From Biomphalaria glabrata (taxonomy: Eukaryota > Mollusca > Gastropoda > Planorbidae): DNA of 64,000 nucleotides. A program made the translations under genes and the position numbers. Shown here in pieces: positions 36,412 through 47,118 of the stretch (its first letter is position 1; the number at the start of each line of letters is the position of its first letter). The notes under the pieces are model-generated. The model worked only from the letters and a program-made list of their open reading frames with translations, was not told the DNA's origin and did no database searches. The DNA lies in NCBI RefSeq assembly GCF_947242115.1, contig NC_074719.1, positions 32,679,769 to 32,743,768 of the forward strand. Reading direction: 5' to 3'.

Positions 36412-37280
36412 CAGACACTGCGTCCAAGTTTAAAGCACTAACACCAAGCGCAAGACACTGCGTCCAAGTTTAAAGCACTAAAACCAAGCGCAAGACACTG
36501 CGTCCAAGTTTAAAGCACTAAAACCAAGCGCAAGACACTGCGTCCAAGTTTAAAGCACTAAAACCACGTGCAAGACACTGCGTCCAAGTTTAAAGCACTA
36601 AAACCACGTGCAAGACACTGCGTCCAAGTTTAAAGCACTAAAACCAAGCGCAAGACACTGCGTCTAAGTTTAAACCACTAAAACCAAGCGCAAGACACTG
36701 CGTCCAAGTTTAAAGCACTAAAACCAAGCGCAAGACACTGCGTCCAAGTTTAAAGCACTAAAACCACGTGCAAGACACTGCATCTAAGTTTAAAGCACTA
36801 AAACCACGTGCAAGACACTGCGTCCAAGTTTAAAGCACTAAAACCAAGCGCAAGACACTGCGTCTAAGTTTAAAGCACTAAAACCACGTGCAAGACACTG
36901 CATCCAAGTCTAAAGCACTAACACCAAGCGCAAGACACTGCGTTCAAGTTTAAAGCACTAAAACCACGTGCAAGACACTGCGTCCAAGTCTAAAGCACTA
37001 AAACCAAGCGCAAGACACTGCGTCCAAGTATAAAGCACTAAAACCAAGCGCAAGACACTGCGTCCAAGTTTAAAGCACTAAAACCAAGTGCAAGACACTG
37101 CGTCCAAGTTTAAAGCACTTAAACCAAGCGCAAGACACTGCGTCCAAGTTTAAAGCACTAAAACCAAGTGCAAGACACTGCGTCCAAGTTTGAAGCACTA
37201 AAAACAAGTGCAGGACACTGCGTCCAAGTTTAAAGCACTAAAACCAAGCGCAAGACACTGCGTCCAAGTGTATGGCACGA
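36412..37280. repeat. 40-bp minisatellite, about 22 copies
   Basis: Contiguous 40-bp units with the core CAAGACACTGCGTCCAAGTT and TAAAGCACTAAAACCAAGCG. Units fall into types: the junction reads CCAAGCGC, CCAAGTGC or CCACGTGC. The last type creates the palindrome CACGTG (an E-box) at six unit ends. No spacers between units. Confidence 0.97.
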
Positions 37281-37289
37281 TGGCCAAGT

Positions 37290-38530
37290 GAAAGTTTTGG
37301 TGGCAATAATTAATATAGCATTTACATTGCCATTTCATATTAATTTATGTTTTAGTAACGAAAATATTTTTTTTTAAATATTCAACTCCAATTATAGTAG
37401 GCCATTGGGAATAATCAAATATGCTTGTGTTAATTTTATATTATTTGGCAATGTTACAAATCCAGAAGTCAGAGGTTATATGGATAATTAAAAGGTCATT
37501 ATGACAAACTCACTGGTAGTTATAGTGTTAATTACTGGAGTCATCCAACCAGCCAACGCAGTGCTTATAACGTAGTGGTACTTATATACCGTTGCCAGAA
37601 TAGAAATTGTCTGTTTCTTCAACTAGTACCAATGGACTCAAGTGACAAGACCAACAGCACAAAGAGGCCTCTACGATAGTGCTGGGCGTCCACAGACATC
37701 ACATTTTCTCAACCGAAACGGTCAAGAGTCAAACAAGAAATAGATTGATACTAAATATGGGAAAAACCTTTAGATTTGCTTTAACATTTTCAAATTCAAC
37801 AATTAAGAGCAGCCCTAGAGAGGAAGTCATCAAACATAAACTATGTCAGGTTAGCCCATTCATAGTTCTGGATATTCAAAACATTGAAGTAGACAACAAA
37901 GTTACGAGATTATTTGACACAGTCAAAACTTACACAACCAATCTGGACAAAATAGGATCGACGTCACTGACACTGATGACGAACTGACCAACTCAGTAAC
38001 GAACACAGAGACAGAAGTGTTGACCAATACTTACACAATGTCAATGACATGGGATTGGCTAATGACCACCATGGTTTCAGTCGAAATAGAGATTTGGCAG
38101 ACGACTTCTGTCTCATAGCAGACGGCATTAAATCTGTTTTGGCCTTTTTAAAAAAAGCCTTTAAAAAAAAATCTCTTAAGCAAAATGAATTTTGGTTTGT
38201 TAAAAAAATAGATAATAAAATAGCAAACAGAATAGTTCTACGCATTCTTAAAAACCTCACAACAAAATTAGAGTTACTAGATCTAGATGTTAAGTGTTAA
38301 TTTACAGTAATATTTTAGTGAAACAAATAATTTAATCCATTTAAAGTATTCAGCTTAGAACACATTTTCAAATAGACCAGTAATTAAAGTTTCAGAACTT
38401 AGTAGTTAGATGTAGTGAATATATTTACCATTGGAGAAGTGATAAAGGAAGATCTTGTGGAGTCCACAAGAAAAAAAATTCTTTATTATTCCAGGGTCAC
38501 ACTTTGATGATAATGAAAATACACCGCAAA
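37290..38530. other. Gene-free stretch with two short open frames
   Basis: Open frames at 37679-37987 (102 codons) and 38049-38300 (83 codons, Lys-rich) are adjacent but in different frames and match no family I know. They could be remnants of a mobile element or chance. Confidence 0.4.
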
Positions 38531-38531
38531 G

Positions 38532-38534
<3 letters not shown>

Positions 38535-38568
<34 letters not shown>
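38535..38568. repeat. (TA)n microsatellite
   Basis: About 16 TA units. Confidence 0.95.
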
Positions 38569-38570
<2 letters not shown>

Positions 38571-39159
38571 TTAACACTTCATTTGTGTTCATTTATAGCG
38601 TGAAGTACATCAAAGAAACACACAATCTAGAATATATATAAACTAGATCCCCGATCAAAGACTATGATGTTTATGTCTGGTAACGTACGTAGCTCTCGAT
38701 TAATTTAAACTTAAACTATAGCGCCACAAAAACACCAACATCTCCGAAATATTTGTAAACAATGAGCATACAAATTGTCGATTTGCGATTTCAAACAACT
38801 AGATCTAGAATTGAGATCTACGATGGATGCAAATCCACCCTCGCTATATCCTCGCATTCACTACGACTTTTCTGTTCAGGCCAGGGGGGGGGGGGGAAAC
38901 AACGGCACGAGTATACACACCGCCCGACACGTGACGACATTTTTATCGAGTCAAAATAGACACATGCCGCTGTTTATACAGCACACACACACACACACGC
39001 TCGTATCTGATCTCTTCCAATGTGTAATCGAGATTTCAATCATAAACATAACATACCATTGGTTCAATGTGACAGTGGGTGCATCAGGCGGGTAGGGGTA
39101 AACTCAGGGCAGGTCATCAGTTTTTTGTATCAGTAAACCTTTCGGCACGTTTTCTCCCC

Positions 39160-39450
39160 TCCCTACTCCGCTATAGCGAGGGAAAAAAAAAAAAAAGACA
39201 ACCACCTCACGCGGTTATCAATGTGAGATTCAAGTAACCTTGGCCATGCGCAATCGCTGTGTAATCATGACCGTGACCTTTCGCGAGGCGACCCTATTTT
39301 TGTTTTGCGCGCAGTACGAGACGCCTGCCAACGGGTCGGTGAGGTCAACTTATATAACAGACAGTAGTGAAATTCGGTCACGGGTATTTGGAACCCCGAT
39401 GTAGTGTCGGCGGAACCACCTTCCTTCCGATATTTTCTCCTGACTGATGT
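39160..39450. promoter_or_regulatory. GC-rich candidate promoter with TATA box and nuclear-receptor half-sites
   Basis: A compact GC-richer, apparently unique block in AT-rich DNA. It has TTATATAA (39350-39357), which reads as a TATA box on both strands, TGACCGTGACCTTT (39270-39283; two AGGTCA-like half-sites in direct order on the minus strand) and AACCTTGGCC (39237). On the minus strand it could be a distal Hr4 promoter 7 kb upstream of the coding start; on the plus strand it has no recognisable gene to serve. Weak evidence. Confidence 0.25.
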
Positions 39451-39479
39451 AAATAAATAAGTTGGACGTTAAATAATGT

Positions 39480-40540
39480 TTGATGTTTATCTGGCAAATA
39501 ATTGTATTTTTCTTATAATCTTTGACTACAGAGAATGTTTTTTATAAGTGGGTGTAAATTATAATTATATATAGTGTCAGCACGGGGAAGAAATAGGTCT
39601 ATAATTATTTGTTTAATCACAATTTACAGACACAATTATCACAAAAGAAAAAAAAAATCAACCTTTAAATATTGCATAGATCTTTGTAAGGAATAGTAAA
39701 TTATACTCATAATTTGTACATAATCAAATGAATTGTTTATATATACAAAGACAGATTTTCAATAAGTTTTAAATATATGCATTTAATACTAATAAACACA
39801 AAAGAGTGCAACATTTGTGAAGGAATGTGAATATTTCATATTATAATATTATTATGTCCCTTATTTTCGTAAACTTAATATGCATATTTTGTTGTAAAAA
39901 ATATAGTTAAGAGTTTGTGCAAAGTTTCACTTGATCTTCTTCCACGGTGAATCTAACGGCATAAAATATATCCATTGTCATTTTGGACAATTACATAATA
40001 ATCTTCTACCTAGTTCTTTCTTCTTTTTTATACACACAGCTTTTTTATTCCCACCACTTTGGTAACTCCTTCACCATAAAGAGCTTCAGCCTTGTAATAA
40101 CGTTCAACTTTGAGACCGAGAAGATAAGTCCATGACCATGACATAATATACTGCACGTAGTCCCAGGGTTAACTAGTCACTTGTCTGTTGTAGCACAACT
40201 CTGGACAACGAAGGTTATAGACACTTGCGTAACTGGAGGGTTGGGGGGGGGGAGGAACGAGGAAGTGGTGTTCAAATTCGAAAGTCCCCCTGGGCACCCA
40301 CTTAAGGAGTCTCCCACATGAGTGTCCGAATTGTTTTTCTTAAATTAAAAATTAAATATTACGCCACTGCTGCCTTAAATTGTAATCTTGCTTTTCAAGT
40401 TGTTATATAAGTTAGTGACCCTGTTGAATGTATTCCACACAGATTAACTCTTTCCGTGCTGGATTACTCTCAGGGAGTGTAACTTGGTATTCAGGGTTTG
40501 TTTCATTATTGTTATAGTTGTTAATTATTGTTTCTCACCA
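39480..40540. other. Gene-free stretch, nothing recognised
   Basis: AT-rich sequence with a G-run near 40243. No frame with domains. Confidence 0.5.
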
Positions 40541-40568
40541 AGTAGTAGCGTAGCATCCATGGTGCGAG

Positions 40569-40695
40569 GGGGGTTCAATACCTGTGACGTTGCAACAATA
40601 ACGCGAAGGGGTTCAATACCTGTGACGTTGCAACAATAACGCGAAGGGGTTCAATACCTGTGACGTTGCAACAATAACGCGAAGGGGTTCATTAC
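40569..40695. repeat. 38-bp tandem repeat, about 3.3 copies
   Basis: Units contain GGGTTCAATACCTGTGACGT and TGCAACAATAACGCGAA. Located inside the hAT-like element. Confidence 0.95.
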
Positions 40696-40814
40696 GTTTG
40701 CCCCGATGACCAGTAGTGACCAACAAGAGCACTTGGGGATGACACCAAAGTAAAAAAATATATATAAAAATATTGCACTCTTGAAAAAAAAAAAACGGTG
40801 ACGTACTTCCATAG

Positions 40815-40886
40815 CAAGTGGGGATTGCACGCGACCAATTGGGGATTGCACGCGACCAAGTGGGGATTGCACGCGACCAATTGGGG
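40815..40886. repeat. 21-bp tandem repeat, about 3.4 copies
   Basis: Units of AAGTGGGGATTGCACGCGAC(C) with AAGT/AATT alternating at the junction. Located inside the hAT-like element. Confidence 0.95.
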
Positions 40887-41232
40887 GCCCACTTGAGCCC
40901 TTAGCGATGACACTTTGTAATTGTATAAAAACCGATTTAAAACTATTTGCATTGGAATGTCTTTTGGTAAATATACAAACTACTCGATTTTTTGGGGTCA
41001 AACACTAAAAGCGTCTTATTGGGAAAGGGGGGAGGGGCACCAACATATTGTATTCTTGAACCCGGGCCCACGGGTACCTTGCTACGCCACTACCACCAAG
41101 TACCAGTATCCCTTATAGTTCGTTACTTGGATGTCTAGAATTTCGAAATAAAAGAGTCATTCCTTGGTTACTCTGAAATTGTGAAGAACTTTTAAAGACA
41201 TAGATTGTACTATCGTGACTATAGCGTTCAGG

Positions 41233-41320
41233 GCCGGCCTTAGGGTACTGCAACCTATTCGGCCGCAGTGGTCCCCGCACACTCATAGGCCCCGCGCTAA
41301 CTCTAGTTGTAAATTATTAA
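41233..41320. mobile_element. DNA-transposon end fragment (CAGGGCCGGCCTTAGG)
   Basis: The sequence CAGGGCCGGCCTTAGGGT resembles terminal inverted repeats of small DNA elements common in animals. No matching second end was found nearby, so it is a fragment or a chance match. Confidence 0.25.
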
Positions 41321-41754
41321 ATTAAACCATTTTAATTTATAACAGTGTTTCCGCGGTCTCCTGATTTTCCCGGAAATCTCATGAAATTGCAAAGTATACG
41401 ATAAAAGTCATGAAAACATGAAATTATTAAAATATCCTGAAAACTCAAAACATGTTCTGAAAAATAGACAAAATTGTAATTTTGGTGTGTCATTCAATAT
41501 GGAGAACGCCAATCCTACTCGCGATTAAAAAAAAACGGCATTGTCAGCTTTCATTTAATAAAAATAATAGGGCGAATTTTAACCAAAACAGTAAGTTCCA
41601 TTACTTAATTTACTGTAATAGCTTAAATATAGATCTAAATCTATCTCGATCTCTTAAAAAAATCAAAAGCGATATTTTGCTATCGATAGTAAATCTAAAA
41701 GGCATCTCTGAATTTTTATCGGATTTATGTTGGAAATCTATCTTCTATTGAATA

Positions 41755-41940
41755 TGGCTTGTAAAGTTAATTTCCTGTGGCCACAATGACCAACCACCCC
41801 TGGTTCGGAAGCCATGCGCTTTAACACTCGGCCACCGCGCTTCCTAGATAACACAATAACTTTGAAAATAGTAAAACTAAAGTAATGTTTCCCTTTTAGA
41901 CCTTGCGATCTACGCTGCAGATGATGTAAAAGTCATTTTT
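41755..41940 (-). mobile_element. SINE family A, broken copy in two pieces
   Basis: 41755-41852 carries a shortened copy with the head (GGTGGCCGAGTGTTAAAGCG, GCTTCCGAACCAGG) and 41897-41937 the tail. An internal part is lost and extra sequence lies between them. Confidence 0.65.
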
Positions 41941-42080
41941 TTCCCAGGAGTGGTTTTAAACTTAAAACCCTCTAATATTGGGTTTTAAACTCAAAACCAG
42001 TCACAAAATTTCACCCCCCATTGCGGGAGCGGGGTGGATTGAACCCCGAACCTGCCCCGCCCCCCGGATACGCCCATGCT
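41941..42080. mobile_element. Partial repeat ending GGATACGCCCATG
   Basis: A right-end fragment related to the 11548-12190 element: C/G-rich inner segment and an end that reads CATGGGCGTATCC on the minus strand. Confidence 0.4.
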
Positions 42081-42570
42081 GGGGCTTATTTGGGTAAACT
42101 TTTCCAATTAGTAATATATTTGAGGGCAAATGACACAAACATCCATTACAAGTAATGTTGAAACATTAAGATCATGGCAGGGAAAAAATGTTTTTATACT
42201 GGTAAAATAGAGCAATTATTTTATATATATATCCCTAATTTATTTTAAAATAAACAGTTGTTAGTTTTTAAATATTTCTTTTCATAAATCTATTTTGGTC
42301 CATTTAAAGCCCACAGGCCTTGTGCTGTGAAACGCTGACACTGAGTTTAAAGTACAGACCTTCACGTCTGCCTGTAGTCAAGTGTGCAATGAGGCCAAAC
42401 GAGTATGTTATTGGCACCTTGAAGAAGAGCGGGGGGGGGGGGGGAGGGAAACACGTGACTCTTTGGTAAATGAACTCTTGTCTATTTTAAAACATTGCTA
42501 CACGTGTTACATTTGTTGAATAGAATGGTTCTCCTTTTTTCCCTATAGCGATGGGCTTTCCAAATGAGGC

Positions 42571-42877
42571 ACAACTATCAAATGTATCATTCAACTTACA
42601 CATTGATTCTACAGTGCACAACTATTAAATGTATCATTCAACTTACACATTGATTCTACAGTGCACAACTATCAAATGTATCATTCAACTTACACATTGA
42701 TTCTACAGTGCACAACTATTAAATGTATCATTCAACTTACACATTGATTCTACAGTGCACAACTATTAAATGTATCATTCAACTTACACATTGATTCTAC
42801 AGTGCACAACTATTAAATGTATCATTCAACTTACACATTGATTCTACAGTGCACAACTATCAAATGTATCATTCAAC
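42571..42877. repeat. 47-bp minisatellite, about 6.5 copies
   Basis: Unit starts at 42571, 42618, 42665, 42712, 42759, 42806 and 42853. The core is ACAACTATCAAATGTATCAT followed by TCAACTTACACATTGATTCT; units differ at one C/T site. Confidence 0.97.
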
Positions 42878-42934
42878 AACTTGAAACAAAACTTTTATAC
42901 ACCGGAGACACCAAAACAGTGGCTAGTTTGTCCA

Positions 42935-43970
42935 GCAGGTTTCAAAATGGTCATTGAGACCCGAGGTTTGAATTGCAGGTTTCAAAATGGTCATTGAGAC
43001 CCGAGGTTTGAATTGCAGGTTTCAAAATGGTCATTGAGACCCGAGGTTTGAATTGCAGGTTTCAAAATGGTCATTGAGACCCGAGGTTTGAATTGCAGGT
43101 TTCAAAATGGTCATTGAGACCCGAGGTTTGAATTGCAGGTTTCAAAATGGTCATTGAGACCCGAGGTTTGAATTGCAGGTTTCAAAATGGTCATTGAGAC
43201 CCGAGGTTTGAATTGCAGGTTTCAAAATGGTCATTGAGACCCGAGGTTTGAATTGCAGGTTTCAAAATGGTCATTGAGACCCGAGGTTTGAATTGCATGT
43301 TTCAAAATGGTCATTGAGACCCGAGGTTTAAATTGCATGTTTCAAAATGGTCATTGAGACCCGAGGTTTGAATTGCATGTTTCAAAATGGTCATTGAGAC
43401 CCGAGGTTTGAATTGCATGTTTCAAAATGGTCATTGAGACCCGAGGTTTAAATTGCATGTTTCAAAATGGTCATTGAGACCCGAGGTTTAAATTGCATGT
43501 TTCAAAATGGTCATTGAGACCCGAGGTTTGAATTGCATGTTTCAAAATGGTCATTGAGACCCGAGGTTTGAATTGCATGTTTCAAAATGGTCATTGAGAC
43601 CCGAGGTTTAAATTGCATGTTTCAAAATGGTCATTGAGACCCGAGGTTTGAATTGCATGTTTCAAAATGGTCATTGAGACCCGAGGTTTGAATTGCATGT
43701 TTCAAAATGGTCATTGAGACCCGAGGTTTGAATTGCATGTTTCAAAATGGTCATTGAGACCCGAGGTTTGAATTGCATGTTTCAAAATGGTAATTGAGAC
43801 CCGAGGTTTGAATTGCATGTTTCAAAATGGTCATTGAGACCCGAGGTTTAAATTGCATGTTTCAAAATGGTCATTGAGACCCGAGGTTTGAATTGCATGT
43901 TTCAAAATGGTCATTGAGACCCGAGGTTTGAATTGCATGTTTCAAAATGGTCATTGAGACCCGAGGTTTG
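42935..43970. repeat. 40-bp minisatellite, about 26 copies, with two blocks
   Basis: Contiguous 40-bp units (core TTTCAAAATGGTCATTGAGA, then CCCGAGGTTTGAATTG). Up to about 43295 the junction is GCAGGT; after that all units read GCATGT, and some carry TTTA for TTTG. The sharp change points to block-wise amplification from one mutated unit. Units are otherwise nearly identical. Confidence 0.98.
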
Positions 43971-43974
43971 TTTG

Positions 43975-44155
43975 TAAAATGTTTTGTAAAATGTTTTACA
44001 TGTTTCGGATGTTCCTTCAGAGTTGAAGATAGTTTACTTCCTAGTCCAAACCTCCCGCAGGACGACGGGGGATGGGAGCGGGCAGGGTTTGAACCCTCGA
44101 CCGTCGATAAATCCGAACGACAGTCCAGCGCGCAAACCGCACGACCAGGCAGTTT
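43975..44155 (-). mobile_element. SINE family B copy, next to the 40-bp array
   Basis: On the minus strand: CTGCCTGGTCGTGCGGTTTG (A box region), GGGTTCAAACCCTG (B box), a GC-rich body and a tail with GAAGGAACATCCGAAACATG. It matches the plus-strand copy at 13884-14030 and starts where the 40-bp array ends. Confidence 0.7.
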
Positions 44156-44159
44156 CCTA

Positions 44160-45095
44160 TGTGTAGGTCTAACGCCATTTTTCTCCCTACAGTAGTAGGT
44201 CTAATTGTTTTCATTGTCAATACATGTACTTCCGTATTGCTTACACCGGAAACACCGAAAAGAGTGCTAGTTATGGATTGGTCTCCAGTACTCTCGCAAT
44301 GATTATTGTTTTCTGTACTATCTGTACTTTTACTTCTGACACCAGGCTGGTTCTAGAATTTGAGCTTACTACGAACAAATTATAATAATAATAAACAAAA
44401 AGTCTGCTATGGTATTACGCAACATAGTCCCGGCTTTAAACACTAGACTTTCTCTCTAGATCTTATTACCAATAATCACGATCACATGTCTCGGCTATCT
44501 TGATTCTCTCTTATCTGATTGGATCAATGGGAGGAGTTGGCCTACTTTGAAAAAAAAAAGATACGACACCTCAACAATGCCAAGGTCAAATTTGCAATAT
44601 ATTACCGACAACGAAGTGCATAGTTATCTAAAGGCGGATCCTCGATCTATTTTGAAAAGGAAAGACATTTTCGGAGCGTGTACATATGTTCGTGCAGTAA
44701 CTAATGAAGTCATACTTTCATCATTGGCGGATCAAAGATAGTAGAGGTGGGTGGGTGGGGAAGTGGCGGCTAGGGTATCTTTATACTAAGGCAATAACAC
44801 AAAGGAAAGTTTCCACAATTACATGGAATTATTTAAAGCGAATTTTTTTTTTCGTTATAAAGACGGTTGATCTCCCCTTCTAACCTGTCACTATAAAATA
44901 CAAGATGAGTGAATGGTAGGTCAAGTCATGTTGAGACCTGGTCCAAGCTGAAATGGGATACCAACGTGCTGGCTTGGAAGTACAGGGGACACTACTATTG
45001 TCTCTACCTGGAAATGCTGATGTCATCTAAAGGTTGTGGGATGGAAATAGATTCCTTTAGTCATTAGTGTCAATTCATCTTCTTTTTGGGTTCGC
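44160..45095. other. Gene-free stretch, nothing recognised
   Basis: No domain-bearing frame or known repeat. The 64-codon frame at 44547-44741 has no recognisable similarity. Confidence 0.45.
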
Positions 45096-45097
45096 AT

Positions 45098-45290
45098 CTC
45101 ACTTGTTAGACTTAACACTATCTATTAAATCTCACTTGTTAGACTTAACAGTACTTAACACTATCTATTAAATCTCACTTGTTAGACTTAACAGTACTTA
45201 ACACTATCTATTAAATCTCACTTGTTAGATTTAACACTATCTATTAAATCTCACTTGTTAGATTTAACACTATCTATTAAATTGTATTTT
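45098..45290. repeat. Tandem repeat of 32/43-bp units, about 5 copies
   Basis: Units of AATCTCACTTGTTAGACTTA plus ACACTATCTATT, some with an extra ACAGTACTTA segment, so two unit lengths are mixed. Confidence 0.9.
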
Positions 45291-45539
45291 TTTATAAAGT
45301 CAAAACTTGTTTGTTCTTCGTTCGTGAGATTTCAACCTCATATACACTCCAATCAGATGTCGAAATCGCTTTAATTTAAATACTCGAAATTCAAGAGCAA
45401 TATTGCGTTATCTTCATTCTACTTGCGTATAACCTCTAAGGATTTTTTGTATTTTATTTTACATAGAGAAAATGATTCTTAAAAAAATGTGTTATTAAAA
45501 GCGAGATGCAAAGAAAATAAATGACGATTGCTTTTTTTC

Positions 45540-45832
45540 AAGACTTTTGAGACATTTCCATTTGTTTCGTTCAAAGAGTAACACGCCAAGACTTTGAGAC
45601 ATTTCCATTTGTTTCGTTCAAAGAGTAACACGCCAAGACTTTGAGACATTTCCATTTGTTTCGTTCAAAGAGTAACACGCCAAGACTTTGAGACATTTCC
45701 ATTTGTTTCGTTCAAAGAGTAACACGCCAAGACTTTGAGACATTTCCATTTGTTTCGTTCAAAGAGTAACACGCCAAGACTTTGAGACATTTCCATTTGT
45801 TTCGTTCAAAGAGTAACACGCCAAGACTTTCA
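45540..45832. repeat. 47-bp minisatellite, about 6.2 copies
   Basis: Units begin with AAGACTTTGAGACATTTCCA near 45541, 45588, 45635, 45682, 45729 and 45776, with a last partial unit at 45823. Nearly identical, so recently amplified. Confidence 0.97.
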
Positions 45833-45888
45833 TCGACCTCTCTTTATTTTCCTGACTTGGTGGAAATTAAAGTGCGTAGTTGCGTATT

Positions 45889-46180
45889 CGAGAGAAAGAG
45901 AGCAAAGAGAGAGAGAGAGAAGTGGGAGAGAGAGAGAAGAAGTGGGAGAGAGAGAGAAGGGACAGAGAAATAGAGGGTGGGAGAGAGAGAAAGAGGGAGG
46001 GAGAAAAAGGGATAGGGTGGGGAGAGAAAAAGAGAGTGAGGGAGAGAAAAGAAAGGCAAGGAGTGTGTGGGGGGGGGGGAGTTAAAGAAAGAGAGAGGGT
46101 AAAGAGAACGAGACAGAAAGGTGGAGTGGGGACAGAGAGGGGAGAGGGAGGTGGACTGGGGAGAGAGAAAGAGAGAAGGT
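45889..46180. repeat. Purine-rich (GA)n tract
   Basis: Almost 300 bases of G/A-only or nearly G/A-only sequence on the plus strand. Arg/Glu/Lys-rich open frames across it on the plus strand, and Ser/Leu/Pro-rich ones on the other, are by-products. Such tracts can form triplex DNA. Confidence 0.95.
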
Positions 46181-46184
46181 TAAA

Positions 46185-46690
46185 AAAACGATCCCCCCAC
46201 TCCTTGTGATATTGATGCCACCTTAGATCAAGGTATGAACTATATTATGCATTTGGTGCTATGACAATGTTCTTTTCCTGCATAACACTAAAAAGGGAGA
46301 GAGGGGGGGGGGAGGGGATAAAAGATTTACTTAAAAAAATGACTGTTGGAATTCAGAAAAAGAAAACCATATCGCGCTGGAAAATACACATACACCGGGT
46401 CGGCTCGTATACTAGGTCAGCACACGTAACCTTGGCAGACAATTTCAATGTCACGTCCTGCAGACGATTGTTTATCCTGACGTACACGTGACTCTAAAAA
46501 TAGAACATTTTACGGTTGCCAATTACAAAATGAGCCAGTGTGTGCTCTGCCTTCACCCCTCTCTTACGTACCATACATCACACTACATTGCGCGTGGATC
46601 TAAAACTTTGGGGGTCATTCTGGGGGTAGTTTCTGCAAACGAATGGTAAGGGAACGGGATAGCTTTGAGGTTAAAGGTAAGGCCCTCGCG
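46185..46690. other. Gene-free stretch, nothing recognised
   Basis: Contains a short G-run and CACGTGAC near 46489. No coding signal. Confidence 0.45.
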
Positions 46691-46694
46691 CAGT

Positions 46695-46756
46695 AGGACA
46701 TAATCATCTTCTTTTTTGAAGTAACGTCTGTATTACATAAGATAAGATAGCTTGGG
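46695..46756 (+). mobile_element. LINE 3' terminal fragment, plus strand
   Basis: ATAATCATCTTCTTTTTTGA followed by AGTAACGTCTGTATTACATA and AAGATAAGATAG is the reverse complement of the 3' end of LINE copy 2 (51155-51210). Very short 5'-truncated insertion. Confidence 0.7.
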
Positions 46757-47118
46757 CTTCATGTACTGTATACAACAGTGTCAGTGAACAGTGCCGTATA
46801 TAAGATAAAAGAGGCCCTTGATAGGAATGTTGAGGAGGGCCTTACCCTCTTTAGACTAGGCCTACTTAAATGGAAATATATTACATACCGTATGTATAGA
46901 TTAGCATTACAATGACCCACTGGCTACGCCCGTTGATTTGTTCCCAGGCTATATATGGCTTATTTTGTCACGAACTTCTCCCATTTTTTGTTGTTGTTCT
47001 TACTTAGAACTTGGACCGACCGGAAATTTGAGTTTCCCTTTTCTCCACCCCCCAACTCTCCACCTTAACAAATAGTTTTATTTACATTCTGACTTCACTT
47101 CTGGTCTTCAGTTATTTC

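Larger units (their letters stand above)
40543..41092. mobile_element. hAT-like non-autonomous element with internal tandem repeats
   Basis: The ends are inverted copies: TAGTAGCGTAGC at the left and, read backwards, TAGTGGCGTAGC at the right, both close to the CAGTGGCGTAGC end of the MITE at 50572. Flanks TCACCAAG and CCACCAAG agree at 7 of 8 bases, as expected for an 8-bp hAT duplication. It holds two minisatellites (about 40569-40695 and 40815-40886) and no transposase. Confidence 0.7.

Noticed and set aside
37679-38300. Possible two-exon gene from two short open frames
   Set aside because: Different frames, no family similarity that I recognise, and no clear splice sites linking them.
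36412-43970. CRISPR-like direct repeats of 40 bp
   Set aside because: Units are contiguous with no unique spacers, there are no cas genes, and the DNA is from an animal.
45782-46209. Arg/Glu/Lys-rich open frames
   Set aside because: Low-complexity translation of a (GA)n tract.
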